From contig OZ037768.1 of the NCBI GenBank assembly GCA_964035545.1, forward strand, positions 13,640,175 to 13,704,174: a stretch of DNA of 64,000 nucleotides, read 5' to 3'. The stretch comes from Bugula neritina (lineage: Eukaryota > Bryozoa > Gymnolaemata > Cheilostomatida > Bugulidae). Positions within the stretch are counted from its first letter, which is position 1; each line of letters starts with the position of its first letter. Below, piece by piece: positions 1-15,450 of the stretch. The notes beneath the pieces are model-generated. The model did not search any database and was not told where the DNA came from. It saw only the letters and a program-made list of their open reading frames with translations. Position numbers and translations under genes: made by a program.

Positions 1-846
1 TTTAACTTGTGACAATTTTCACGTTCACTTTCAGTATGAGTATAAAGAGATTCAGATGCCTAATTAATAAGAGTCAATTTTTTAATTTTAATCAATAAAT
101 AATCAAAAAACTTCAATACAAAAAAGTGTGTTTTGTACTTCTGCTTGGAAATAATTGATACTACACCAATACAAACTCTTAGCAAAGAATGACTCATGAC
201 ATTTTAATTCATTTCCTAGAAACATTTTCAGAAAGGGTGTGAAAGAAAGTGTTATATTCGAGTAGTTAAAAGTTTTGGGAACCAATCAATCGCAGCTTAT
301 GCTTACATTTTACAAATGTACCCTTTATTATGGAATAAATACTACTTTCAACGGACAGCGAATTAGATTACAAAAATTATCAACAAATCCATGTGCAAGG
401 CAAGATCTACGACCTTGACCGTGCATACGATAGCTGATAGCTGTCAGAAAACCAAGAAATTAAATAAATCCTGTTCGTCTATACTCTATTTAGTATTGCT
501 CATTAGATTCACTTTCAGTGCATTGGTATAATATAAATATACTAATACCAGCATAATGATAATGATCATAGCAATATCTCAATGAACAATCCTTGCGTAA
601 AATTGCCAATTGTCTGAAAGTGAAGAATTTAAAGTTTAGTTTTTTTATTTTACTTTGAATATCAATATCAAGATGAATATGAATATTCAATTTTATTAGG
701 CCAGGTTATAAAACATTTCGAATAAATGAAAATATTAATTTTAAATAGCAATTTAAAGTTCATGTAAACTGTAGAGCGAAAGCTTAGACTCAAAGACTAA
801 AACTAAAAGCCTAAAGTAATAACAAAATAACTATTGCTATGCCTAT

Positions 847-881
847 AGTATAAGTATAAGTACAGCAGTTATACTTATACT
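847..881. repeat. hairpin in TAGTA/TACTA-type DNA
   Basis: AGTATAAGTATAA at 847-859 is the exact reverse complement of TTATACTTATACT at 869-881, with a 9-base loop. It belongs to the degenerate low-complexity DNA seen at many places in this window. Confidence 0.7.
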
Positions 882-1489
882 TGTACAGTATCATTATGAG
901 TATGGTTATGAGTATAACATTATCACTATGATCAACTTTAACTTATAGTTTAAGTTATTAACTCTAAGTATCAGTATTACAGTGACTTTAATGTTAAGAT
1001 TAACTTATTTGTTATCGCTTATAGTTATTAGTTATTAGTGTTAGTATAACTATTACTATTAGTATTAGCCTGCAAGACTCGAGTAAATTTCACTTATACC
1101 TACCAATATCTCTAGTATTACATTATTAGTACAGATATAAAGACTTAATATGACTCAATATGAATTGTTTTATCAGAATCATAAGAATTATTTGGTAACA
1201 CACCAAATTTAATATTGCGTGTTTATACCTGTATAGTATATATTGTGATAGTTTTTGGGTTTGTCAATGAAATCAAGCTGATGGGAACATATACCTCTTT
1301 GTTATGAAAGATAAGACAGGTTGCTGGTTACTAATGATTTATTATAGCGCCTGCTATAAACAGAACCCAGACCTGGTTCCGCACAGTTGATCAGTAAGAG
1401 TGATGAATAATAGTAGTAGTTGATAAGAGCTCCCAGTCTTATATTGACTAGAGACTGGAGATGTCTTACTTATATGCTAAAAAATTCTC

Positions 1490-1625
1490 TAAGCGGAGGC
1501 CCGACTTCGAGCCAAATTTGGACTCACACTCCGGTGCCTGAATCGGACGTCCGATTTAGAATCGGCGTTCGAATCGGTTAGAACGGGCACCCCGAACTCA
1601 GTCGGGTGTCCGAATCCTCCAAATC
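1490..1625. other. GC-rich island of unknown nature
   Basis: This block is much richer in G and C than its surroundings. It carries several variants of CGAATCGG, GGACGTCCGA and GGGTGTCCGAA, suggesting an old tandem or inverted repeat. No open frame, RNA fold or transposon end was recognised. It may be a promoter-associated island of FBXL15, about 300 bp downstream, or a repeat fragment. Confidence 0.35.
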
Positions 1626-1917
1626 AGATATCCCGAATAATTTAATTATTTGGGGGGAGGGGGTGTGGGGGTAGTTGAGGTCTGACTTACAAACTTACAA
1701 AAGAAACTAATTTACAAAAGAGATTATGCAATGAGTATATGGGTTAAATAGTAAATAACAGCAATGATATAATGATAACACAAGTTCTATCCCCAGATTT
1801 GATAGAGGATTATATACATACATATGCATACATACATCATACATGTATATATACACGTTGTGTATATGTGTTTATGTACCTATATAATAAGTTTATGCTA
1901 ATTTTATTTAGAATATA

Positions 1918-4461
1918 ATGGAAGATGACATTACTTTGGCGGACTTACCATGGGAGGATGTCATTTTCAAACATATATTTCCTAGCCTCGACCTCAAAGC
2001 TCTTTTTAACATAGGTAGTACAGCTTTGACATACCGGGAGATGACCAAAGAATATTTCAAAATGAACAAAACCATTAATATTGGGAAGCACGGTGCAAAG
2101 GTCACAGAAAAAGCACTGAGTTTCTTATTGAAAGAAAATAAATGTTGTCAAAAACTTATACTTAAAAATTGCAAATCGTCACTCAATTGTAAAATCCTAG
2201 AACCAATGCTAGAAAGAAACAGACAGTTAGTTCACTTGGATCTTACTCAGTGTACCAGTTTGACAAATAACAGTCTGCAAACTCTTGCAGTCAACTGTAG
2301 GAAGATACGTCACCTAATACTCCGAGACTGCGTCTGGGCATCATCTCCTGCTGTTACTAATATTGGTTTGCAGTGTCGAGAACTAATATACTTGGATTTG
2401 TCAGGGTGTTGGAATATCAATGATGAAGCAGTCTCTGTCATTAGCCAGGCTTGTAACGGGTGAGAATAGTTTAATTAGTTTATTATAAAAAATAATATAT
2501 GATGTCAAGGCAAAATATAAATTGTTAGGTTAATTGCCGTTGACAACTAGCAAGTTGATAATCCAGTTATGCTGATCTTGTTGATTTTTTTATTTAGCAT
2601 TTATTGTGTTAATAGTACAAGACTTTGAGCTGTGAAAATTTTCAAGTTGTAAACATGTTTCATAAAATTGTAAAAGATGGCTCTTACGTATTCGTCGGAG
2701 AGTTACAGAAAATGGAATGTTGAATTTATTAATTTGCAATTGTTTGTAATCTTGAACAATCTAAAAATGATTTGGCATATTAAAAAACTAAACTGTGTAT
2801 CAATTTAAATACATATTTAATATATACTGTATTTTCTATTTCTAAAAAGTTTATTTTTATGCCCCTAGGTTGGTGGATTTAAATATCTCTAGAATATACG
2901 GTATTACAGATAGCAGTGTTAAGTCTGTTGCAAGAAACTGTAGAAATTTAACGAAATTAAATGTAAGAGAGTGTTGGAGACTCAGTGATAACAGTATGAA
3001 AATGTTGTTGGAATATTGCAAAAGTTTGAAGGTTAGTAGTAAATACAAGCAGGTTTTCTTTTGTCTTCACAAAATCTGTAGTGTAAATGTTTTTTATTTT
3101 ATATATGAAAACTTGAAACTCTCACACAAGTTTATAGTCGCTACCCCTGTGAGACGCCCCTGATGGAAAGGGTTTTGTTAAAGCGGGCCAAAAACTTATT
3201 TAAATGAGGCACAGGAGCAATTATGACTGGATGCTCTTCCTAACATCACCAATAGCCTTTGTCTGGGTTCGAACCCATGACCTTGTGTTTACTAGGCAAA
3301 CGCTCTAACCCCCAGACCACGGCTGCTCCCATATAAAAACTTGAAACTGTTTTTTCTTAAATTATATTTTTGCTCAAATAACTACTATGTATGATTATTG
3401 CTACTAGCACTTTGGACTGTGCTGTAATTCATTTTTAAGACACATTGCAATTGTTAATCCACAGAACTATCTGTAGGGTTCTAACTTAGTGTCTACAATA
3501 CTATACGTCGATAATTATCAATAACTTTTAACTAATCCACATATATACTTTGTTTTCAGATGATTAATGTAAAATGCACTGTTTCAATGTAGTTATTTTG
3601 CATTTGATCATTTTGTTACTCTGCTCTGAATTATTGGAGAAGTTGTAAATCAAGTAACAATTTTCTGACTTCTTCCATATACTCTAATCATACTGTTTTA
3701 CAAATATTGTTGTATATACAATATTATTCAGAGTCAAAGCTGTTTTATACGATTTGTTTTGGAAGTAATGGTGTCAAATAGTTTTAGTAACTGTAAATGG
3801 TATTAGGCTGGCACATTGGCTGCTTTAGATGAAACTTGAGAGTAGGCTTTTGTCGAAATGAGTCCTCAAAATTTTTGCACAACCGAGTTATTTTAATATA
3901 GAAATAATATGAACAAAAAAAAAATAAGTTCTGTTAAATAACAATGATTTTTGATGAATTGTACTTTTAATAGTTAATATACATATTAGTTGAGCTAAAA
4001 TGGTAAACGATGTATCTATACTTGAAATCCCCATATTCCTGTTTCATCACCTTGGTATTTTAGAATAGTTTACATATATTGTCCTGTGCTACAAATGGAC
4101 TAGTACTTCATTTGATGAAATGGTTTCAGCAGTCTAATTTCTTCTATTTTGATGATTAGATTGCACTTCGAGAATATTAATTCTTTGGTTTGAATTTTGC
4201 TTATAAAAATTTTCTAAATTTATTTGGATATTGCACCCATTAAACTTGAAATTTTTTTGCAATCAATTGTTCTTCGGTCTATTTGTTACATTATAAAATA
4301 ATTATTGCTTTCTGTATTTTTAGCTATTACAAATAAAAGGATGTAAATCCATAACATGGAGGGTTTTTACAGAGTTTAGAAACAGAGGAGTTATACTGGA
4401 TCAAAGCACAGACTTCTCACGACTTCAGGTGGTTCGGCCTGAACCACCAATACAAATCTAG
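1918..4461 (+). CDS. FBXL15: F-box/LRR protein 15 (FBXL15-like), 3 exons
   Basis: Substrate-receptor subunit of an SCF (SKP1-CUL1-F-box) E3 ubiquitin ligase; in vertebrates FBXL15 targets SMURF1. Exons: 1918-2459, 2869-3031 and 4324-4461. Phases join cleanly (2, then 0) and give about 280 residues, close to the 300 of human FBXL15. The F-box starts at about residue 5 with LADLPWEDVIFKHIFPSLDL, the same LPWEDV opening as FBXL15. It is followed by cysteine-containing LRRs of the form LxxLDLTxCxxLTNxSLxxLAxNC. The C-terminus carries FRNRGVILD, comparable to the RKRGVDID end of FBXL15. Intron 1 (2460-2868) holds nothing notable. Intron 2 (3032-4323) carries a SINE. The start codon opens the F-box directly. 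A poly(A) signal lies at 4657. The assignment over other FBXL proteins rests on length and both ends. Confidence 0.85.
3121..3330 (-). mobile_element. tRNA-derived SINE with target-site duplication
   Basis: Read on the minus strand, the element begins at 3330 with a tRNA-like head GGGAGCAGCCGTGGTC. It contains an A-box-like TGGTCTGGGGGTTAGAGCG and a perfect B-box palindrome GGGTTCGAACCC (3265-3276). The body follows with AGGAAGAGCATCCAGTCATA, a motif type common in marine-invertebrate SINE bodies (recalled, not searched). It is flanked by 18-bp direct repeats with one mismatch (3103-3120 and 3331-3348), which is the hallmark of LINE-driven insertion. It lies in intron 2 of FBXL15, antisense to the gene. 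It is a SINE, not a functional tRNA gene. Confidence 0.85.
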
Positions 4462-4656
4462 CCTCAACATCTGTATATTTTTGTTCATCATATAAATTGA
4501 GATTGCTATTAAAAATTTGTGAATACTATTTTCCTATCTTAAATTTACTATATTTTATTGATTTTAAAAAATGTTTTACAATACATAAGATGTATGGAAA
4601 CGAACCAATGAACGCATTTATTTTTGTTGAAAAAACCTGTAAAACTATGTTTCATC

Positions 4657-4662
4657 AATAAA
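4657..4662 (+). terminator. poly(A) signal of FBXL15
   Basis: Canonical AATAAA about 195 bp downstream of the FBXL15 stop codon, in the right place for the 3' UTR end. Use of this signal is inferred. Confidence 0.5.
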
Positions 4663-4859
4663 AATATTAAAAACTGAAATCACATGATAACTGTATAATA
4701 GTTGTATGATATGTAAAACTGTATGTTACATGGAATGAACTACGATTGATCGCATTAGATTGAGTTTATGAGCACATGAATTACCTGAATGTAGCAAAAT
4801 TGTGTTACTAAATAGCAAGAATTACTATTATAATAATATATAGAAAACTGTAATAAAAG

Positions 4860-4885
4860 AACTGCTCATAAAAAATTGAGCAGTT
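4860..4885. other. hairpin between convergent genes
   Basis: AACTGCTCA (4860-4868) and TGAGCAGTT (4877-4885) form a perfect 9-bp stem around an 8-base A-rich loop. It lies between the converging 3' ends of FBXL15 and MAP3K20. A role in 3'-end formation is possible but unproven. Confidence 0.5.
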
Positions 4886-5070
4886 GCTGCACATCAAATT
4901 CACAAAAATAATTTCAATTGGCTTTTGAAAAATGCTCTATTTGATCTAACGCCCTGTTAAAAAATAAACACAAATATACAAAAATACAACAGCACCAATT
5001 TTAAAAACTAAAAAAATATTTACAAAGTAAATACTGTATTATTATTCAAAGGAAGTTGAAGCAATCCGAA

Positions 5071-9934
<4,864 letters not shown>

Positions 9935-12900
9935 ATTTTTAATTTCTTACTGCTCTAAAATGTGATATAAAATGATTAATAGTGGAGATGATAGTTATCT
10001 TTAGATGATGAACCAATTGTGACAAACGGATATCTTCATATCAAGCTAGTTAAAGCTTCACCAATAAAAACTAAGTTTCAGTTTTCAACTTATTGGCACA
10101 TAATTTTGACACTTATTGGCAACATGTTTTCAGTGTTTTAAACTCAGAAAAATTGTGTATTAGCTGCAGCCCAATGAAGCAACCATGTGAATCCAGTTTC
10201 AATTAAATTCAGTGTGGATAGTGTGGCAGTGTGTCTTATATTGGCATTAGATTTGTTTAAATAACAATTTATGTGTGTGTGGTTAGAACCAGAAAATTTA
10301 TATAATTTAAAAAAACTACGGAGAAAAAATTTAAGATTTTATGAAATCCACTTTGATACCAAAACTTTCTAAACAACATTTTATTTTCTAACCTAATTTT
10401 GCATGTGTTTTTGTAGCATCCCAATGCATATTTAACTTTCTCATAATCAAAACTATTTGATTTGCTAATTACTTAGACTTTATGAACTATTATCTTACAG
10501 AATTTTGACTTTGGCCCATGCCCTATAGCAGAAAGTTTCACAAGTAATTATTTTATTTTACTGGTCATACTTGTCAAGTTATTCAATAAAGTAAAATAAA
10601 AGAGAAACTATAGAAAGTGCAAAAAGAGGTGGTCGAGCACTATTTCACTGTACTATGAAAATGCAAGATTTTTTTAGAGTGTGGGCAAAATACTTTAGCT
10701 TTAAACTCAGCAATTGGGCACCCACTTAATATGAAACTTGCAATGTTTAAACATATTGTTCTTCTGATTAGCTGGGTGTAATATAATTGGCAAATCTAGC
10801 AATTTAGATTCAACTTGGCATATTTCTTTTAGAATTGACTTCACATGTTACATAGCGTCTCCAACAATAGGATTTATTACATTTTTATATGACAACTACT
10901 AAAGGGTTATATCAAGTGTATTATAACGTTGTTAACTTGCTGAGCTATTTATATACCAAACATCAAATGCTATAAATATTATGCACAAGATATGTGATTC
11001 ATCCCCATGTTATATATACAATGATGCTTTATAGTTGTGATTAGAGTTAGTTCTCCCTATGCTGTCAATCTGTACACTTTATACTTTACAATAACAAACC
11101 TTAGACAGTCTCATCTTGATTATTAACCACGCAATAATACAAAAACAAAACATTACAATATTCGTGTTTGCCTTGAAGAATCTTAAAGCTTTTAACATTA
11201 CCCAGTCAATTTGTAACAATTAAAAACTTGTTGAATTGCATTAAAAATACATAAGGTAAGTAAAATAGTTTAAATAATGAATAGCAATTGATGGTTTAGT
11301 TTTATTTGAATGCCACCAAAAATGGCGTTGTGCAAAATTGGTATTACTTTGATCCTTTTTAAATGAAATTTTCTATCACATTGGGTACTAAATAAAATTA
11401 ATTTCCAATACTTGAATTATTCCAGACATCTTCAAAATAAATGTAATAGTCATTTTTTTCTGGGTTTAAATATTTCACCAATCAACTAGCATTAAAAAAG
11501 CTAAAACAAGTACTTATGTTACTAGTGGAGAATCGTATCAATGCTACAGTATTGATTAGGGGTCAGAAATAACCTTTCATTAACAAATATGTGTCATAAA
11601 GGTTTCTGCAATTGCTTATATATTTGAAATGATCCAGGCTTCAGTTATTACAACATTTCTACAATTTAGACCTTAAGAAATTGAATTACTCTATTTGAGC
11701 TACTGCCTACTTTGATTACCAGCACCTTACTACATAAGCTTCCATACCCCAAGTGTTGCATTACAGAGTAGCACTGTGACTACATGTAGATAGATACACA
11801 TGTAACATGTAACTACATGACACCCAATGAGTAGTTAAAACGGATACTTATACAGTATTTCATAGTACTCACATAAATAGAATAACTTAAATTAATTTAT
11901 CTATTTGAACTCTGAGTTAAATAAAATATTTATATTATCCTATAATTGTCATCATGATTGCATTAACTATAATTTTAAATATTACTAGAAAAAAATTAAA
12001 CCAAATGTTCAATTAACCATTTTTCAGTCTCTTAATTTTTAAAAACAAAGAATTACCAACATGTCCCATGTCCATTGAAAAGTGGATATTACTTTATAAC
12101 CCATTTCCAAAATTTTACATTTAACTCTCCATCTATAAAAACGCTACAACTTTAAACTTCAAAGTGATTAATATTTAATACTTAATTTTATGTTACCAGT
12201 ATTATTATTATCACAATAACAATAAATCACAATAAATTATTCATACATAATACAAAGTGAATGAAATACTAATACTAACAGCAATAACTATAGTGCTCAA
12301 TTATTATAATCTGTGATAATAAAAATTAAAAAGTAATAGTTAAGGCAATGGCTAATATCAAACTTAATAAGTAATAAGTATTACTGTTAGTATCAGCAGT
12401 CTATGGTTTGAGTTTACATATATTAATATTAGTATTACTAATACTAATAAGAGATACTAATTACCAATTTACAAACTAATAGTAATAGTAATACTATTAC
12501 TATTAGTAATACTAATACCAATAATATACTACTTGTAGTAGTACCTGTACAGGTACTAGTAGTAATAGTAATACTTTAAGTAATTTACTAATACATATTG
12601 AGATTACTAAGAGCTGAACCCATGATAGTGATGAGCATCAGTATCAAATGACAGTTAGAATCACAATGATTTTCGTTTTTATTTGGCCTTTTACTTCAAG
12701 TTTACTAGCTTGGAGGCATAGGTAAAGCCATACCCATTGATGCCCATTGTTATTGCATTTGTCATTGTGAGGCTACTTACTCTTAGTACTTATAAACTTG
12801 GAGCTTTAAACATTAAATTTTAAAGCACATTGTCATTTGCGTAATGATGGGGTTCCTGTCGTTTCTTACACCGGTCGCTTTGTACACAAAATGGTTGTTT

Positions 12901-13457
12901 CGTACATAAACTGCTGTACAAAAAATGAATAATTAATTAACGTCAAACCGAAATAATAAATCAATAGATAAACCTCCTTTTCACAGCTTGAGCTAACAAC
13001 TATATTTATAATAATGAGTAATGATGATAATAATCATAACGTAAATAACCAAACAGTAAATGTATTATTATTAATTATAATTATAATAGTAAATGTATTA
13101 TTATAAATATAATTATAAATAATTAAATTAGTTATTGATTATATTTCTTCTAATTTCAATTTGGCTGGGTGGAAATAACCTACTAAAACTGTGGCAGAGA
13201 GATATGCATTGTAATAAAAACCAAGACATTTAATTTTATATAATAATATTACAATCACCACTGCTAGTAGTAATACTTTGTCCTTAAATCACCGACTACA
13301 ACATAGACATAAATAATAATACAAATAATGAAATATTAAAATAGTAAAAAGCTTCAACAGAAAAATGGCATTATCGGCCTCGTATAATACATATTTATTT
13401 AATCATGACATAATAACTCCTTGGTTATAAACATCGGCTAGAATTTTACTAATTTAC
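9935..13457. other. long noncoding stretch upstream of MAP3K20
   Basis: No coding exon, RNA gene or recognisable transposon was seen over this 3.5-kb AT-rich stretch. From about 12180 to 12600 and 12990 to 13130 it is low-complexity DNA made of ATTATT, TAGTAT and TAATAC words. It contains the long hairpin listed separately. It is probably intergenic, or intron 1 of MAP3K20 if the 5' exon near 13458 is real. Confidence 0.45.
12360..12600. repeat. degenerate TAGTAN repeat block with hairpins
   Basis: The block is built from TAGTAA, TAGTAT and their complements. Because both orientations alternate, it folds on itself: 12475-12490 is a perfect 16-bp match to the reverse complement of 12492-12507. 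Near 12545 there is a 16-bp palindrome GTACCTGTACAGGTAC. Similar blocks occur at 14330-14800, 14860-15060, 22380-22740 and 42980-43250. Confidence 0.75.
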
Positions 13458-13530
13458 CTGCAGTCTTATCGTTTTGCGCTTCAACAAATTTTTTTTGTAA
13501 TGTCTTGCTCCGCATACTCACAACTAGAAC
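13458..13530 (-). other. possible 5' exon of MAP3K20
   Basis: On the minus strand, GACTGCAG is followed by GTAAATTA, a good splice donor at 13457. Upstream of it lies a short frame starting ATGCGGAGC (13515-13513) that stays open for 19 codons to the donor. The next coding exon of MAP3K20 (from 9934) has an in-frame stop just before its ATG, so this exon would be 5' UTR with an upstream reading frame. A separate small gene cannot be excluded. The upper boundary is a guess. Confidence 0.25.
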
Positions 13531-15450
13531 CTACGTAAACTGAAAGTTATAATACAATTTTTCATAAGCATTCATGTTATTCTTAATAATATAATTTTTT
13601 AAATTTGCTAATTGTAGATTTGTGTGCATTGTTTTTCTAATAAGAAGCTAGAATAAAAAGCTTAAATTTTTAAATTTTCCAACTGAATATAGACCTTATT
13701 AAAGTATAGTAATTATTTAGTTTAGTTCAATTATTTTTTTGCAGAAAAATATCAGCAACTAGAGTTGATGCTCCTAAATAAACAATGTTGATATTTATTC
13801 AAAATTTAAGTAGGTCAACAGTGTAACGGAAATTCCTGATGTAAGCTGGTTGCGCGTGAGGTGTCCGCAAACACCGATAGTCACAGTTGAACTTATAATG
13901 TAGGTATATTTTATTATTTGTAATTTCAAAATCAACGATTTCTGATTGCTAAATTTCTCTTATCATATATAGTAATGAGAATTATAACGTATTAGGCTAG
14001 TAATAAGTTTAATAAATATAAAAAAGTTTCAATTATATCACTCAAGGAAGGTATTGAATAACTTAGTCACTTCAACTTCAACTGTCTTGTGCAGGAAAAG
14101 AAATATCAAATAAACTTGAAGTTAAACTGAAACTTAAACTAAAAGTAAAACTAAAAGTAGAAGTGTAACTAATACTGTAAGTATAAGTTAGTTAGTCAAA
14201 GTGTAGCTCTAAGAGTAAAAATTGAAGTTAGTTAATTAAATTTAATAATCATAATGATATTAATATTATTGATATTATTATATTTATTAAATTTAATTTG
14301 GTGATTTACTATCACTATGACTATGTCTTACTCTTACTTTTACTTTTAGTCTATTATTCTGTTTAGCTCCATTAGTATTAGTATTACTTATAGTTATAGT
14401 TATACTCATAACTTATAGTTATACTTGTAGTTGTAGCCTAGCTATTAGTATTACTATAACTATTACTATTAGTATTAGTAATAGTTATTACTGTTACTAT
14501 TACTATTAGTATTACTATTACTATTAGTAATACTATTAGTAATACTAATAGTAATACTGTATAACTATTACTATTAGTAATACTGAGACTTTACTGATTG
14601 GTATTACTCCTGCTACAATCTATAATGTTACTCATACTGTTAGTAAATGGAATTAGGGTTACTATTAGTATTAGTTATTATAGTTATTACTATTAGTATT
14701 ACTATTAGTCATTACTTATAGTTATTACTATTACTATTAGTAATACTATTAGTATTAGTATATGTATAACTCTAGCTATTGACTACTGTTTGTAATACTA
14801 TGACTGTTGGTGCGTCAGTATGATACTCAGTCAGTGTCAGTGTCAGTATGAGTTTTACATTTACAGTAATAATAATAGTACTAATAGTAATAGTAATAAT
14901 AATAAAATTAATAGTAATGGTATTGGTAATGCTGTTATTTATATTAACTGTATCATTAGACTTAGTGTCAGTAATACTAACTGGTAATGAATATTATATT
15001 ATTCCATCTATACTTACAGTAATTTGTTGCTAATGCTGTGCCTAATAGTAATAGTTCCTAGTGCTAAAATTTCTTACTAGTACTACAATAACTATTGCAA
15101 TGTTAGTTACTACTTTTTGAGTTATTAGTAATAAGCTAATTAGTTTAACTTAATATAATTTTCACTATAATATCACTATTATCTTAGTATTGCCGTAGTA
15201 ATAATATTGTTTATTCAGTTGTACTTGTTTAAGTTATATTTATTTTTCATAATTGGTTGTAATAGCTATAAGTTCTAGCACATTAGTTCTAATAATCATA
15301 CTATCAATCAAAATTATTTTACGTAAATCACACAAAGTTGTTTTATTCTCATGACTTTTTTTATATTTTTCTTCCGGTATTGCATACTTAACCTGCATAT
15401 GCCTGCTATGTATTGCATCTACTTGTAGAGTTGCAAGTAATTGTTGGGAC
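13531..15450. repeat. noncoding region dominated by TAGTAN low-complexity DNA
   Basis: From about 14090 onward nearly every base is part of degenerate TAAACT, AGTATT, ACTATTAG or AGTAAT words, most strongly at 14330-14800 and 14860-15060. Open frames here translate to Ile/Val/Leu/Ser/Thr strings and are artefacts of the repeat. The first 500 bp (13531-14050) are ordinary AT-rich DNA with nothing recognisable. The promoter of the downstream MAGUK gene should lie near the right end, but no motif is clear. Confidence 0.6.

Larger units (their letters stand above)
1..1811. other. noncoding upstream region
   Basis: No exon with a convincing reading frame or known motif was found on either strand. 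The stretch is AT-rich. Around 830-1080 it is dominated by short TATAGT, AAGTAT and TTAGTAT-like words, including a 13-bp stem hairpin (847-859 pairing with 869-881). From about 1490 to 1625 there is a short GC-richer island with repeated CGAATCGG/CGGACGTCCGA-like words. Just before FBXL15 (about 1812-1890) there is a TA/CATA-rich microsatellite. Confidence 0.5.

Noticed and set aside
14848-15033. Open frame of 61 codons, very rich in Ile, Val and Leu.
   Set aside because: It is a translation of the TAGTAN repeat and has no support as a gene. The same holds for frames at 22556-22783 and 43030-43270.
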